Positions 45,368 through 54,971 of a stretch of 64,000 nt of DNA are shown here, piece by piece. Positions within the stretch are counted from its first letter, which is position 1, and each line of letters starts with the position of its first letter. Source of the stretch: Ornithodoros turicata (taxonomy: Eukaryota > Arthropoda > Arachnida > Ixodida > Argasidae); contig NC_088201.1 of NCBI RefSeq assembly GCF_037126465.1, positions 228,600,016-228,664,015 on the forward strand. Reading direction: 5' to 3'. The position numbers were made by a program, and so were the translations under genes. The notes under the pieces were generated by a model. The model worked only from the letters and a program-made list of their open reading frames with translations, ran no database searches and was not told where the DNA came from.

Positions 45368-45784
45368 TCAACGTTTATTGAGTACATGTTTGAGGAAAAG
45401 CATGGCAGTTTTGGAGAGGTTGATTCCCTTGATGCTGGGCATGGTTCCACGGAAGTGACGGATCATGTAGACGTCTCCGGGACAGCGGCTGAGAAAAATT
45501 TCGTCCTCAGTGAGTTGGCACTTCCGCGTGCACTGGATATCTTCGTAGCTGTCACTCACGTCCAGCGAGTGAAGGCACGTACGCAACGATCCAGTAGCGT
45601 TCCTGTCCAGGTTAATGCCGGACCGCATAGGTACCACGTGCCACTCTCTGATGGCCAAGATGTCGCCGGGGCATTCGTGCGCGTACGTGTGCTTATCCTT
45701 CTCCAGCTTGATGCTCGCCGTACAGTTGCCGGCGTCCAACGCCAGTGCGCACGAGACGAGCGAGAAGAGAACGAGGTACCACAT
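45368..45784 (-). CDS. secreted two-module cysteine protein carried by the Polinton
   Basis: The ATG at 45,784 gives 138 residues (an upstream TTG is not a credible start). A signal peptide MWYLVLFSLVSCALA is followed by two modules of about 55-60 residues, each with Cys, then CPGD..., IR, a Pro, GINL and a Leu-rich end: ECPGDILAIREWHVVP and RCPGDVYMIRHFRGTMP. Two N-glycosylation sequons (NCT, NAT) lie in the first module. I do not recognise the family. It is not a Polinton core gene, so it is probable cargo acquired from a host or another element. AATAAA overlaps the stop codon, a very compact 3' end. It lies just inside the left TIR, whose CCAAT modules flank its 3' side. Confidence 0.7.
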   Translation of the reverse strand: MWYLVLFSLVSCALALDAGNCTASIKLEKDKHTYAHECPGDILAIREWHVVPMRSGINLDRNATGSLRTCLHSLDVSDSYEDIQCTRKCQLTEDEIFLSRCPGDVYMIRHFRGTMPSIKGINLSKTAMLFLKHVLNKR

Positions 45785-45881
45785 CCTTCCAGTGACGCAG
45801 GTCAAATGACGCTACTCCTACTCATCCACCGCATTATCTGTGCGGCGGCGGGGGAAAGAACGCCAGGTGAAATCTCGCTAT

Positions 45882-48800
45882 CTACGTCATCCACTCGAGC
45901 TTGCCATATTCGCAGCTTCCGTACGGGTAGGAGTCCACGTCATTGTAGAGATATCGTTTGTCGTCGTACGCCATCAGACTTCTTTTCACGTTTCTGATGG
46001 TGTACATGCACTGTTTCTTTCCCACTATTGACACCTGTTCGTGCGATACGCTGGCGTGCTCGAATAGGGTATCGCGGTACGTGTCATGGAGGAGGTGTTT
46101 GCGCACAATGTTCTTTTTGACCCCTTTAGCTCTTGCAATTTGTTTTCCCCCGGCTAATTTGATGGAATACATTTTGGCTTTCAGGCATATTACTTCCTCG
46201 ATGGGTACGCTACCCGTTTCACTTTTGAACGCGCCAAGTCTACCGCGATTCCTCTCGCTGTACAGTGGATGATCACGATCGAAGGAAGACAAGTCTAAAT
46301 GGTCGTCGGCGATCGCGCGTAACTGATCTTCGTAGTCCTTGCAGAATAGACCGAGGATCAGAGAATCCGTGTCAAAGTAGCAGGTAATCACCGGACAAGT
46401 GAGCTTGCTCAGCAGGGTTTCATAATAGAACGAGTACGTGGTTAACTTACTCAGTTCTAAAATCGTGAAGCCAATCTGCAGGGGGAAATCGCATCGCACT
46501 TTTCTCTTGCGCATTTCGTACATGACACAATCGGGGGACAAAATTTCCATTCGCGCGCATTCCGCCTGACTCCCGAGGCGACTCGCCGTCTCCTCATCGA
46601 AGGCTACTCGAATGTCTCGCATATTAAATTTATTTAGCAACGTACGCCCGAAGACCGCATTATTTGAGATTTTATAGAAATTTTTCTCGAACGTCGTGCT
46701 CGAGGCGACGCGTCTGGCAACATTGTCCTCAATGTAGGGACGCAGGAATGGTGCCTGACGAAATTTTAGAATTCTGTGAATTTTCGTCACCCGCATGCCC
46801 AGTCTACAATAGAGCGCGAGCAGCGCGTAATGAACGACGTACTCGACCTTGTCCTTGCACGTGAGCAGCAGCTTTTTGCTGTTCGCCGGCTGATACATTA
46901 ACTCTTCGAGGAGCCCTCGCTGGAATGGTGAGAGCCATTCCTTCGGAACGACAGCCTTCTCGGGAGCCAGGGGGAAGTACCGCGTCAGCGCGTGGATAGA
47001 TTTTGGATACTCCAAATCGCACACGTACACGTATCCCACGTCCGAATCTGTGGGATGACGCATAAAATCCACGGAGCTAAAATCCTCGACCCATTCGAAA
47101 TCGCCGACTGGGAGGTGCTTTATCATACTGAATCCGTAAAGATTGTTGCAATCTATGTACGATATGTACACCTCCTCTTTATCGGGATCGTAGCCACTGC
47201 ACAGCGGGTTGTTAGCCCGTAAATGACGCCTGCTCGCCTGACAGAGTCCACCTCTAACACCCGATTCGATGGTCCGGTACATGTCCTCGGCGATGATCAG
47301 CTCCAATTTTGCCCGCGTGTAATTTAGAGCGCATTGCCGCGAATAGGATGCCAGCGAAACACAATGAAGCAATTCCAATCCGCGCGCGTCGTAGCACAGG
47401 CGCCGGAAGTGCTGCATTACGTCAGCATGTAACAGGGCATCCGTTTTCAGGTACAATGCATTATAATCCCTCAGATTCGAGCATCCAAAACGTTCAAATA
47501 CGTGCAGCGCGTACTGATAGTCTTCGTCGCTTATATCCTCCCCCGTCAGATCGTTTCGGAAGGCGGATTTTGCCGGCAGAGCCAATTCGTCGTAGACCGC
47601 GAACGAGCTAACGTGGCTGTACGGGAATACACCTTTACGAAGCAAAATTTCGTAGTCGTCTCCAAATACCTGCTTCAGGCATTGGAACGCCTCTGCGCCC
47701 CCCATGGATTTGACGGTTTCCACGAGCTCTCCCAGCGACGAATTTAGGCACTGCATGGTATCTCTGAATAGGAAGGTGCCAATTTCGAACGATCGGATTT
47801 TTTCCATGGAACTGGCCACGATGAAGGGAGCTCGCTTCCACCCGAGAAGGTGAAATTCCCGCAGTAGTCCGGCCAAATCGTAGGCCAGATTGTGCACCAT
47901 GATGGGCAGTTTTTTCCCGCGTCGTGCACGCTACGTTACAGGGGTTGCACAGCGTTGCGATGTAATTTGTCTCGCCAGCGGTACAACGCTTGGAATGGTC
48001 GTGGTGCCGGACACGGGATACATCTTGCGCGAACTCCCGCCCGCAGTACGCGCAGTGGGTGGCAGCTCTGTGCCGCGCTCGTTGCTCATCATTCAGCACC
48101 AATTTCCGCGGGGCAGGCGTTCAGGGCGATCATCTCGTCCCGCATTTCCATCAAAGCTCTGACGCACTGCCTCGCAGAATCTTCACCGTGGTGCGTCCTG
48201 ATGCGCATCACCTTCGAGTCGTGGGTGCGTACGAGCACGGCACAAAAGCTCGAGGTGACGTGACGCTGCATGCCAACACCGCTGGGCGCGAGCACGCTCT
48301 CCGTGTCCAACGCGACGACGTAGTTGTACTGCTGCTTGTACTGTATTTTAGTAAACTCTACAAAGTTTTTGCCCGGTTCGCAAAATTCCAATATGATTTC
48401 GTTTACGTCCGCGCACAGGCGACGATGTTTCGCCATGCTCTCTTCCTTGTTAAAAGAGCGCGTGCAACGCTCGCATACGAAACGCCTGTTGTCTCTCATC
48501 AGTAAGCGCTCGAGAGACTTGATTCCGAAAAAATGTTCATCTACAGCCAATAAGTGAATTTTCTTTTCATACTCGAGTTTTGGGGATCGCGACACGTGCA
48601 CTCCCTGATCGACGTACTCGTATACGTACACGGATATCTTGTTTTTATCTTCGAATTCGTCCAGATCAGAGTAGGAAACGGGGAAGCGACTAGGCCACCA
48701 GTACTCCACGGCATAGTTTTCACATTTTTTCCACGAATTACTTTCCTGCGGGTGCAGGAGGGCAAGCGTATTGTATTTAAAACACTCACCCTCCTTATGT

Positions 48801-49479
48801 GCCGGTAAATGAATATTCGTCAGCACGTTCCTGCGTTTAGCCAAATGATCGGGAAGTGCCCCTTTGCATCCGAATTTTTTAGTTTTCACCGCGGAAATGC
48901 ATATTTGAACCTTTTGGACGTCGGTGGACACGAACCCGCTCCCTTCCCGCTGATAATTTTCTACGCGTCCCGTGGACTCCTGAATCGCGTCCATTAGGGT
49001 ATTCGCGACGGCTCCGTCGCTGTGGACTTCGCGAGCAAACGCCATAAAGTGGGCTATGTGCGCGGTTATCTCCCCCCGAGTTTCCCTCACCATTAAAACA
49101 TCGGAACAAATGCAAAACCTAAAGGGTATTCTTTGCGCTCTCAATATGGCGAGCATATCGTGAAAGTGACTCATTAAATATTGTCGCAAATCCTCTACTC
49201 CCTGATCGTGAACAGATGCCAATAGCGTGAATCTTTTGACGATACCTCTAAATGCGGCGTCAGTCTGGAAGAAGGGCAGGAAGGATGTATCCACGTCGGG
49301 GTGCGATCGCATCACGTGAGCAGACAGTGTAGGAGGTGCGCCGTCCCGAGAATCGTCGTCGTCGTCCGATTCATCCTCGATATCGTGAGGATCAAAAAAG
49401 CAGAACACACACCGAGGCACTGAAAATAAACGCGCATCAGTAAGAAACGTGCAACAAGTAAAGGAGGGAATAACTTACT
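45882..49479 (-). CDS. polB: protein-primed family B DNA polymerase (two frameshifts)
   Basis: Replicates the element. N-terminal region with a C2H2-like CERCTRSFNKEESMAKHRRLC-type finger (core shown), then exonuclease motif ALDTES near residue 372, an HNH/endonuclease VII-like insertion CAYCGREF...HDH...CNPC, ExoII HNLAYDL, ExoIII YLKTDALLHADV, polymerase motifs DCNNLYG, KISNNAVFG and YFDTDS. The reading frame breaks twice by single bases: near 48,115 (run of C) and near 47,912 (six-base A/T run). The start codon is made by splicing: exon 1 ends ...CACAA at 49,479, and exon 2 begins TGCCTCGG at 49,419 after a 59-nt intron with GTAAGT and TTTTCAG. Total about 1,180 codons, usual for Polinton polymerases. 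Confidence 0.92.
49420..49478 (-). other. 59-nt intron splitting the polB start codon (A|TG)
   Basis: Donor GTAAGTTATT, branch-like CTTACTGAT, acceptor GTTTATTTTCAG. Joining yields CACAATGCC, a good initiation context, in frame with polB. No in-frame ATG exists near the 5' end of exon 2 alone. Confidence 0.75.
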
Positions 49480-49482
49480 TGT

Positions 49483-49540
49483 GAAGCGAGTGAAAGCAGA
49501 CTGTTCCCCCCCTGAGGCGATCACGCGGCTTATAAACAGG
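49483..49540 (-). promoter_or_regulatory. polB core promoter
   Basis: Minus strand: TATA box GTTTATAAGCC (plus 49,527-49,537), then ACAGTCTGCT about 30 bp downstream. The ATPase leader at about 57,421-57,430 has the identical ACAGTCTGCT, suggesting a shared initiator. Confidence 0.5.
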
Positions 49541-49544
49541 CATC

Positions 49545-50400
49545 CACGCTACATGCGCCAACACGTCGGGGCTCGCTTGTTTCCACGCGGTCGTAAATCA
49601 TGTGGCACCCTCGAGGATGAGGCCGCGTTGGGGGCCATCTGTTTAATATCAGAACGCGCGCGCGGCCGCAATGGTGAGCATTCACCGTCGAAGAAAATGT
49701 TGCGTCAAGGTAATGTAAATAGGTCTTCTCCGAGAAATTGTGTCACCTTGAGTCGGTTGCATGTTCCAACACGTTGGGGTCGCCTGTTTTATATCAAAAT
49801 GCGCTTCATGGCCGAAATGAGTTTATACTATAGAATGGTGAGCTTTGTTTTATTCTCGGGAAGTTGCGTCAAGGTAATGTAACGAGAAAATGGGTCACCT
49901 TGAGACAAGCCCCAACACGACGGTGCCATCTGTTTAATATCAAAAACGCACTTCCACCCATCCTGGCGGGCCCTAGCGAAAAAAAATGTTGCGTCAAGGT
50001 GATGTAAATAGGCGAGAAACTGGGTCACCTCGTAAATCATGTTTTCCGAGGCCACACGTATTAAAACCAAAAGTAAACTGTTGTGCTTGATGAGACAAGT
50101 CTATCTGAAGGAAAATATCCCTACGAGCCCACCCGCTCATTGCCGAAACAAGCACCAAAAACAAAGGGTTCGCTTATGCAGTTTCCAATGTCCTTCGCGC
50201 GCGCGCATCGGACCCAAGCGAAAAAAAAAAATGTTTAGGTTTCTCCGAGGAACTGGGTCGCCATGGGGCCACCTGTCCAATATCAAAACGAACTTCACGA
50301 CCAAACTCCGTGGCGAGCTCAGTTGCAGAAAATGTTGTCAAGACGGTGTAAACAGATTTCGGTTTCAAAACCTAGAAGGCCGGCAGACGATCCACATTTT
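49545..50400. repeat. degenerate intergenic repeats with inverted CAAGGT arms
   Basis: Three to four diverged units of about 120-160 bp between polB (minus) and the plus-strand genes. Each has TGTTTAATATCA(A)AACG, then GTTGCGTCAAGGTAATGTAA, then GAGAAACTGGGTCACCTTGA. TCAAGGTRA and TCACCTTGA are inverted, about 25-35 bp apart, at 49,708/49,744, 49,866/49,891 and 49,990/50,025. It could be a regulatory or replication element; open frames in it are not supported. Confidence 0.6.
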
Positions 50401-50587
50401 TATATCACGGCAACCACATAAACAACCATCACGAACTTTGTGCGTTCAGCGTGTTCAAACAAGTTTGCGCATTCAGACGAAACAAGGTTGCGCGAGCGTG
50501 GAAAGGAGGGGTTGCCTACAAAAACGATCTCGTGAGCCCAGACCTCATCCACTGCTCACCCGATTGCAACCACCCCAGACTGAAATC

Positions 50588-50647
50588 GTAAGTACTGAAT
50601 AGATTACACGTCATTCAATGGGTATAGCTTTTTTTCACGTGTTTCAG
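50588..50647 (+). other. 60-nt leader intron of plus-strand small gene 1
   Basis: GTAAGTACTG donor and CACGTGTTTCAG acceptor directly before ATG. Confidence 0.6.
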
Positions 50648-50841
50648 ATGAACTGTCAACCTGCTCTCGGCCTTTACCGGAAGGATCGCACTTCCGCGTT
50701 TTGGTCATCGGACATAAGGTACGGGACGCAACATCACCACCACCACAGCCACCACTGCAGCCCTCGCCGGAGCCGGAATATATATGCATTGATTTGAATG
50801 CGCTCTCGCCGATGCTGCCACCAACACCGCCTGACAGCTGA
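50648..50841 (+). CDS. small proline-rich protein 1 (frameshifted)
   Basis: The ATG follows a splice acceptor. The annotated phase MNCQPALG soon stops. One base shorter than its paralogue at 51,296, it continues in another phase as LPEGSHFRVLVIGHKV, SPPPQPPLQPSPEPEYICID and PPTPPDS before TGA. The shared segment LPEGSH(F/I)RVLV(I/V)G shows the two genes are duplicates. The Pro-rich tail has no PPxY motif. AATAAA at 51,048 would serve its transcript. Unknown function; not a Polinton core gene. Confidence 0.55.
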
Positions 50842-51240
50842 GCCATCAAGTGCACGTGCTACCTTCTTCTTCAGTGCTCAACCATAGCTGGACTATAGAC
50901 CGGTCATAACATCGCTTCTACGCCTTCCTCTTTGTTCTACTGAGTGCCATCACAGCCAACAGCTTTGCTCACGCCGCATATGAGGAGCACCGCTTCGAAG
51001 CCATGTATGTTTTTTTTTTTTTTCTGTCGCGCTATCATCTACCGCTTAATAAACGCTTCCAGCCAATGCCTATAAATCGTAGTTGTCTGTTGAGGAGGGG
51101 TTCACGCTAAGTGAAACGACGCGCTTTATCCGGAAGAAAAAGAAGAAAAAAGAAAATTCCCCTCGCGAAGTTGTAAACCTTTATACTCGGTGGGGGTGGT
51201 TCGCGTTACCCGCCGCAGTCTCACCACTGAAAGAGCAACA

Positions 51241-51295
51241 GTGAGTACCAACTTATTTTCACTCCAATAGCTATAGACTTGCGTGCATATTTCAG
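51241..51295 (+). other. 55-nt leader intron of plus-strand small gene 2
   Basis: CAACA before donor GTGAGTACC; acceptor GCATATTTCAG abuts ATG. Upstream TTTATACTCGG and GCAGTCTCACC resemble the TATA and initiator of polB. Confidence 0.6.
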
Positions 51296-51539
51296 ATGCA
51301 ATGCCCAACCTGTGGTCACCGTTTGCCGGAAGGGTCGCATATCCGCGTTCTTGTGGTGGGAGGCCAGGAGGCTCCATTACCACCTCCCTATAGTGAACCA
51401 CAACCGCCTCCACCTAGCTATTTTGAAGAGCAGCGCGGAAGGGGGTCGCGGACGTGGGTTGCTGTCTATCACGCCGCAAACGAACGACCAACAGCAACCA
51501 TTTGCCGTCGCTGGTCGAGGCCAGCGACGCGCCATGTAA
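51296..51539 (+). CDS. small protein 2 with CxxC and two PPxY motifs
   Basis: MQCPTCGHRLPEGSHIRVLV opens the protein; a CPTCG half-knuckle is followed by PPPY (residues 29-32) and PPSY (39-42). PPxY motifs bind WW domains of Nedd4-type ubiquitin ligases and act as late-budding motifs in enveloped viruses. The frame from the ATG stays open to 51,670, past a poly(A) signal (AATAAA, about 51,551). Another phase ends at 51,539 just before the signal with a G/R/Q-rich tail (RGLLSITPQTNDQQQP). So a frameshift after residue 46 or a longer product are both possible. Convergent with the protease gene. Confidence 0.55.
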
Positions 51540-51620
51540 ACAAAAAGTTAATAAAACACGACGGTAAAAACAGTGTGTTCTATGCGTTCGCGTGGGGGAG
51601 AATAAAGGACACCAGCGTTT

Positions 51621-52055
51621 TTAAGCGACAAACAACTTTTCTAGCAGCTTTATTGATTTTAGGTCATTAGCGGCGAGATTATCGGAAAACAGGGATACAA
51701 TGCTCTTCAGTGATTTCCCTTTCGCCAACAATGTCGCCACAATACAACAGTACACACCACACATTGGAGAATACAGGCTTTGGATACAGACATCATTATA
51801 TTCGTCGACGGTGAGGCGTTTCAGCTCGGGTTCGATGGGCGGCAATCCGAAGGAATCAAAGTAGATGAGGTCATCCTTCATTTTCGCGTACAAAATCCAG
51901 TGCTCCCCAGCTTGCTGTCGCCGATCGGTGTTCACCACGATCATACCCGGTCTATCCAGTGCGGGCAGACGATCGTCTCGAGCGTATACACCGCGGAAGA
52001 GTGCCGAAGTGTAATCGTTGTACTTCAGGAGTCTCTCGATATCTTGCTCGAACAT
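51621..52055 (-). CDS. adenain-like cysteine protease
   Basis: 144 residues. The catalytic layout of the adenovirus-type (C5/Ulp-like) maturation protease of Polintons is visible: EHW with His52, DSFG with Asp67, Gln92 in CIQSLYSP and the nucleophile Cys99 in MCGVYC. It matures virion proteins. The start ATG lies just after the capsid gene stop (TAG, two bases, ATG). Its own poly(A) signal AATAAA lies inside the last codons, about 30 nt before the stop, and the plus-strand gene converges here. Intact, unlike several neighbours. Confidence 0.88.
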   Translation of the reverse strand: MFEQDIERLLKYNDYTSALFRGVYARDDRLPALDRPGMIVVNTDRRQQAGEHWILYAKMKDDLIYFDSFGLPPIEPELKRLTVDEYNDVCIQSLYSPMCGVYCCIVATLLAKGKSLKSIVSLFSDNLAANDLKSIKLLEKLFVA

Positions 52056-52057
52056 CG

Positions 52058-53352
52058 CTAATCCAGTGTGACGTTCCTGTTCTTATCGATGGACATAATT
52101 CGCACACTCTCGGACAGTATCAATACGGTCGTGGGTTCGGCCAAGGCACGTCGGAACTTGAGTTGCAGACGAACGTTTCCACGCCTGATCGGTGACAGGT
52201 GGACGGAGGATTGATCGGGATCCAGGTCGTAGTACAGTAGGAACTTGTTTCCAACGTAGTGGTCGTATTCGTAGGAGACGTGCTTCTCACACAGCTGCTC
52301 CAGGAGGTTGAAGTAGCTTCGGTGGTTCAGGTTATTGTTGAAGTCGAACGTGTCTATTCGCTGCGTCCCGTTCACGGTGAGCGTCGCCGACTCAATGTCG
52401 CAGTTCACGAATCGGTACGGGTCCCGATTGAATGCTCCCTGGTAGGCTAGGGTGGGCACGAATGCGACCACCACCTTAGACGGTATCTTCTCAGGAAATA
52501 AATCTTCCAGGCATGCATCCAGGTTGCCAACTGGTAGCGAACGAATACGCGATTCACTTCCGGCCAGTGTGTAGAGAGCCTTGCGCTTCTGCAATTCCGT
52601 TTCGTGTCCGAGGAATAGGCTGGGAGACACGGTGATTTTCTTTATGTACAAAGTGGCACTCATGATTTCCACTCTATGCGTGTGCTGCTCCTGGTCGGTC
52701 TTCATAATGCGGAACGCGTCGGAGCCTTGATAAAAAACAAGCCTAATTTCCACTCCCGATATGAGTAGCTTAGGCTGCAGGAAAATGTCCGAGTTGATCT
52801 TGGAAACCAGGTCGATGGTCTTGCCGCCACGTGTGAGGTTGTATCGTTCGGCCGGTCACGAGCGCGAATGTTGTTTTCCGTTTGACGCGCTTCTTCTTGC
52901 GTGTACAGACCTGCTTTATGCACGGTATTTTGCTCCGTGGTGCTGGCGTGAAGCAAAATATCCAAGTAGCTTCTATAGCTATACAAATCATTATTCGTAA
53001 TCATGGTCTGATTCAAGAAGACGGCTACGTTCTTGAAAAGCGAGCTGGCGAACGCGTTGACGGGGTAGACCTCGTCGTAGGTCGTCCGATCGCCAGCCTG
53101 TGTTTCCGGTAGCGAACCATCGTCACGTACGATGCGGACTTTCGTCACTATGTACGCGGAGTTCAAATCGAGATAGTGGTGCCCCAAATTCGAAAGCTGG
53201 AACTCTATGACGGAGGATATGTCAGCGACCGGGTAGAATACCTCATATTCCCCCTTCAGTATATGCCACTGCGTTCCCGGCACGGAAAATAACTGTGTTT
53301 CCGACTTATCCAACAGAGGAGTGTCGGGATGTACGACGTTAATCGTGTCCAT
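52058..53352 (-). CDS. major capsid protein, double jelly-roll (one frameshift)
   Basis: N-terminal half begins MDTINVVHPDTPLLDK and contains VIEFQLSNLGHHYLDLNSAY and SYRSYLDILLHAS, the conserved region of Polinton major capsid proteins (the F54H12.2-like family in animal annotations). Near 52,855 the frame shifts by one base; the C-terminal half continues through GVEIRLVFYQGSDAF, IKKITVSPS, LAYQGAFNRDPYRF and ends RNVTLD. Total about 431 codons, near the usual length. One 36-bp gap separates it from the upstream gene. Confidence 0.88.
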
Positions 53353-53388
53353 CTCGCAACTAAATTGTGGCCGCGCAACCAGCGTGAT

Positions 53389-53703
53389 TTATGCCGTCGA
53401 AGACGTCCGGTTTTCTCCTCTTTCTTTGCCCGCCAGCCCCTCCGAGGTCGCGGAGAATTTCACGGCCCGTATCTTTCGCCGATCTTTAAGCGCACTTCGG
53501 AAAGAGTCTCCCTCCGACAGATTTTTGGCCACGCGCTTAGCGGCCGCAACAGCCGTCTTTTTTAAGTATGGCGATACGCGTTTAAAGAGTGGAATAGCGA
53601 AACGCCCGAGCTGAGAAAAGAAATTGCCTCCCCTCTGGTACAGGTGCGACCTGTATACCGTCGGAACGCCAAATCCGTAGATTGGTACCGCTTTAGTGTA
53701 CAT
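53389..53703 (-). CDS. small virion-associated protein (Gly-rich, basic)
   Basis: 104 residues: MYTKAVPIYGFGVPTVYRSH, then GGNFFSQLGRFAIPLFKRV, then a lysine/arginine-rich helix. The PIYGFG..VY....Y.RG start and an amphipathic GGxFFSxLxRFAxPLFK helix recur next to the capsid genes in many Polintons and suggest an adenovirus pVI-like membrane-active minor capsid protein. Its ATG overlaps the penton-gene stop by 11 nt. Confidence 0.7.
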   Translation of the reverse strand: MYTKAVPIYGFGVPTVYRSHLYQRGGNFFSQLGRFAIPLFKRVSPYLKKTAVAAAKRVAKNLSEGDSFRSALKDRRKIRAVKFSATSEGLAGKERGENRTSSTA

Positions 53704-54971
53704 GCTTAAAGTGCAGCGTCAGCGTCGATCTACCGCGATTTTGTAGCGGTAGCTTGCGACCCGTGTCGTCGCGTATAGAGACGGTGATTGAGGAAATTTC
53801 GCGCTGCACTAACTTAAAATACTGAACGGGTAGAAAGCTGAAACTCAGTTGTTCTTTCGTTCTATCGTATACGAATGGAATTAATTTCAGTATCGGATGC
53901 CGCCCGTTTCCCACTACGGAGGGCGTGACGAGATCCGTGTATATCATAATACAGTTAATGGGAAGATCTATGGTCACTTCGTCGACGCCCGTATCGTTTT
54001 CCGTAAATACGGTTTTCGCGCCGAAACCCAGTAGGTACGCAAAGTAATCGGATAATGTAAGCGACACGTTTTCCCCGCAAGCTCAACGAACACTTCCTTG
54101 CCCATGCATCGTACGTGAGGGAAGCCTCCGGCTGCAGACGCTCATGGATGGCGCTCACGAGAGCTTCGGGTGTTTCGTAGTAATTCGGTGGAAGTGAAAT
54201 GCGCCGACTTTCCGTCTCTCGAGTGTTTATGTGGATGCGGTACGTCTTCACTATGGGATTACACGTGATGTGCTTTCGGGATCCTTCAACATGGATGTGC
54301 TTCACCTGAATGAGGTCCAGGAACTCGGTCGACAAGTTGAAATTCGTCGGGAGAGAAAGCGAGTAAGTGTTGTCTTTGTATTCCACCCGCGATTCTGTAT
54401 CGTTCGTCGCTCTGAAGAATTCGTTGAATGTGTCGGTAATGAGCGATCGGGGTTCTAAAATTAGATCGTTATTGATCACTATCACCCGGCGAACTCGCAT
54501 CATAACGGCTCTTTCCTCCGCGAGCGGTAACACGTTTGGGACGGCGCGTACTTTACCGCCCTCCCGGTGATCTCCATCGATGTCGACGATTCCAAAGGCG
54601 AGATGCAGCGGTCTGTCGATTAGTTTCGTCGAGCGCACGCGCGACGGTAGCTTAAACACGTAGTGATCTTCCTCGTAAGTCCACTCTATCCCATATTCGG
54701 GGAATATTTTATTCAATAGCGTGTCCGTGTCTTCGAACGTGAGCTGTTTTGTTTGCCACGTCTCCGTTGATAGCGTTATCAGGTTATCAGGCGCTTGGTT
54801 CACGTTCAGGAAGCTGTTGGGAATGGAAAATCCCTCTAGACCGACGACGTACGAATCATCCAGGTGTAGCGGCTTATCTAACGCGATCGTGAAGTCATTC
54901 AGCGTGTTGGACGGGTACAGGTCCATGCTAGCGTTCGAGAGCAGATACACGTAAAATTCATTTTCTGACAT
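53693..54971 (-). CDS. penton-like minor capsid protein (one frameshift)
   Basis: Begins MSENEFYVYLLSNASMDLYP, then NTLNDFTIALDKPLHL and VGLEGFSIPNSF, the conserved N-terminus of the Polinton single jelly-roll vertex protein. A one-base shift near 54,075, in GGGGAAAA, separates this from the C-terminal part (LTLSDYFAYLLGFGAKTVFT to LTLHFKHVH). Total about 426 codons. The start overlaps the integrase stop by 14 nt. Confidence 0.85.

Noticed and set aside
49481..50602. Plus-strand frames of 133 and 187 codons in the Polinton intergenic region
   Set aside because: They cross the degenerate repeats, lack motifs and a consistent start, and overlap the polB leader in antisense.
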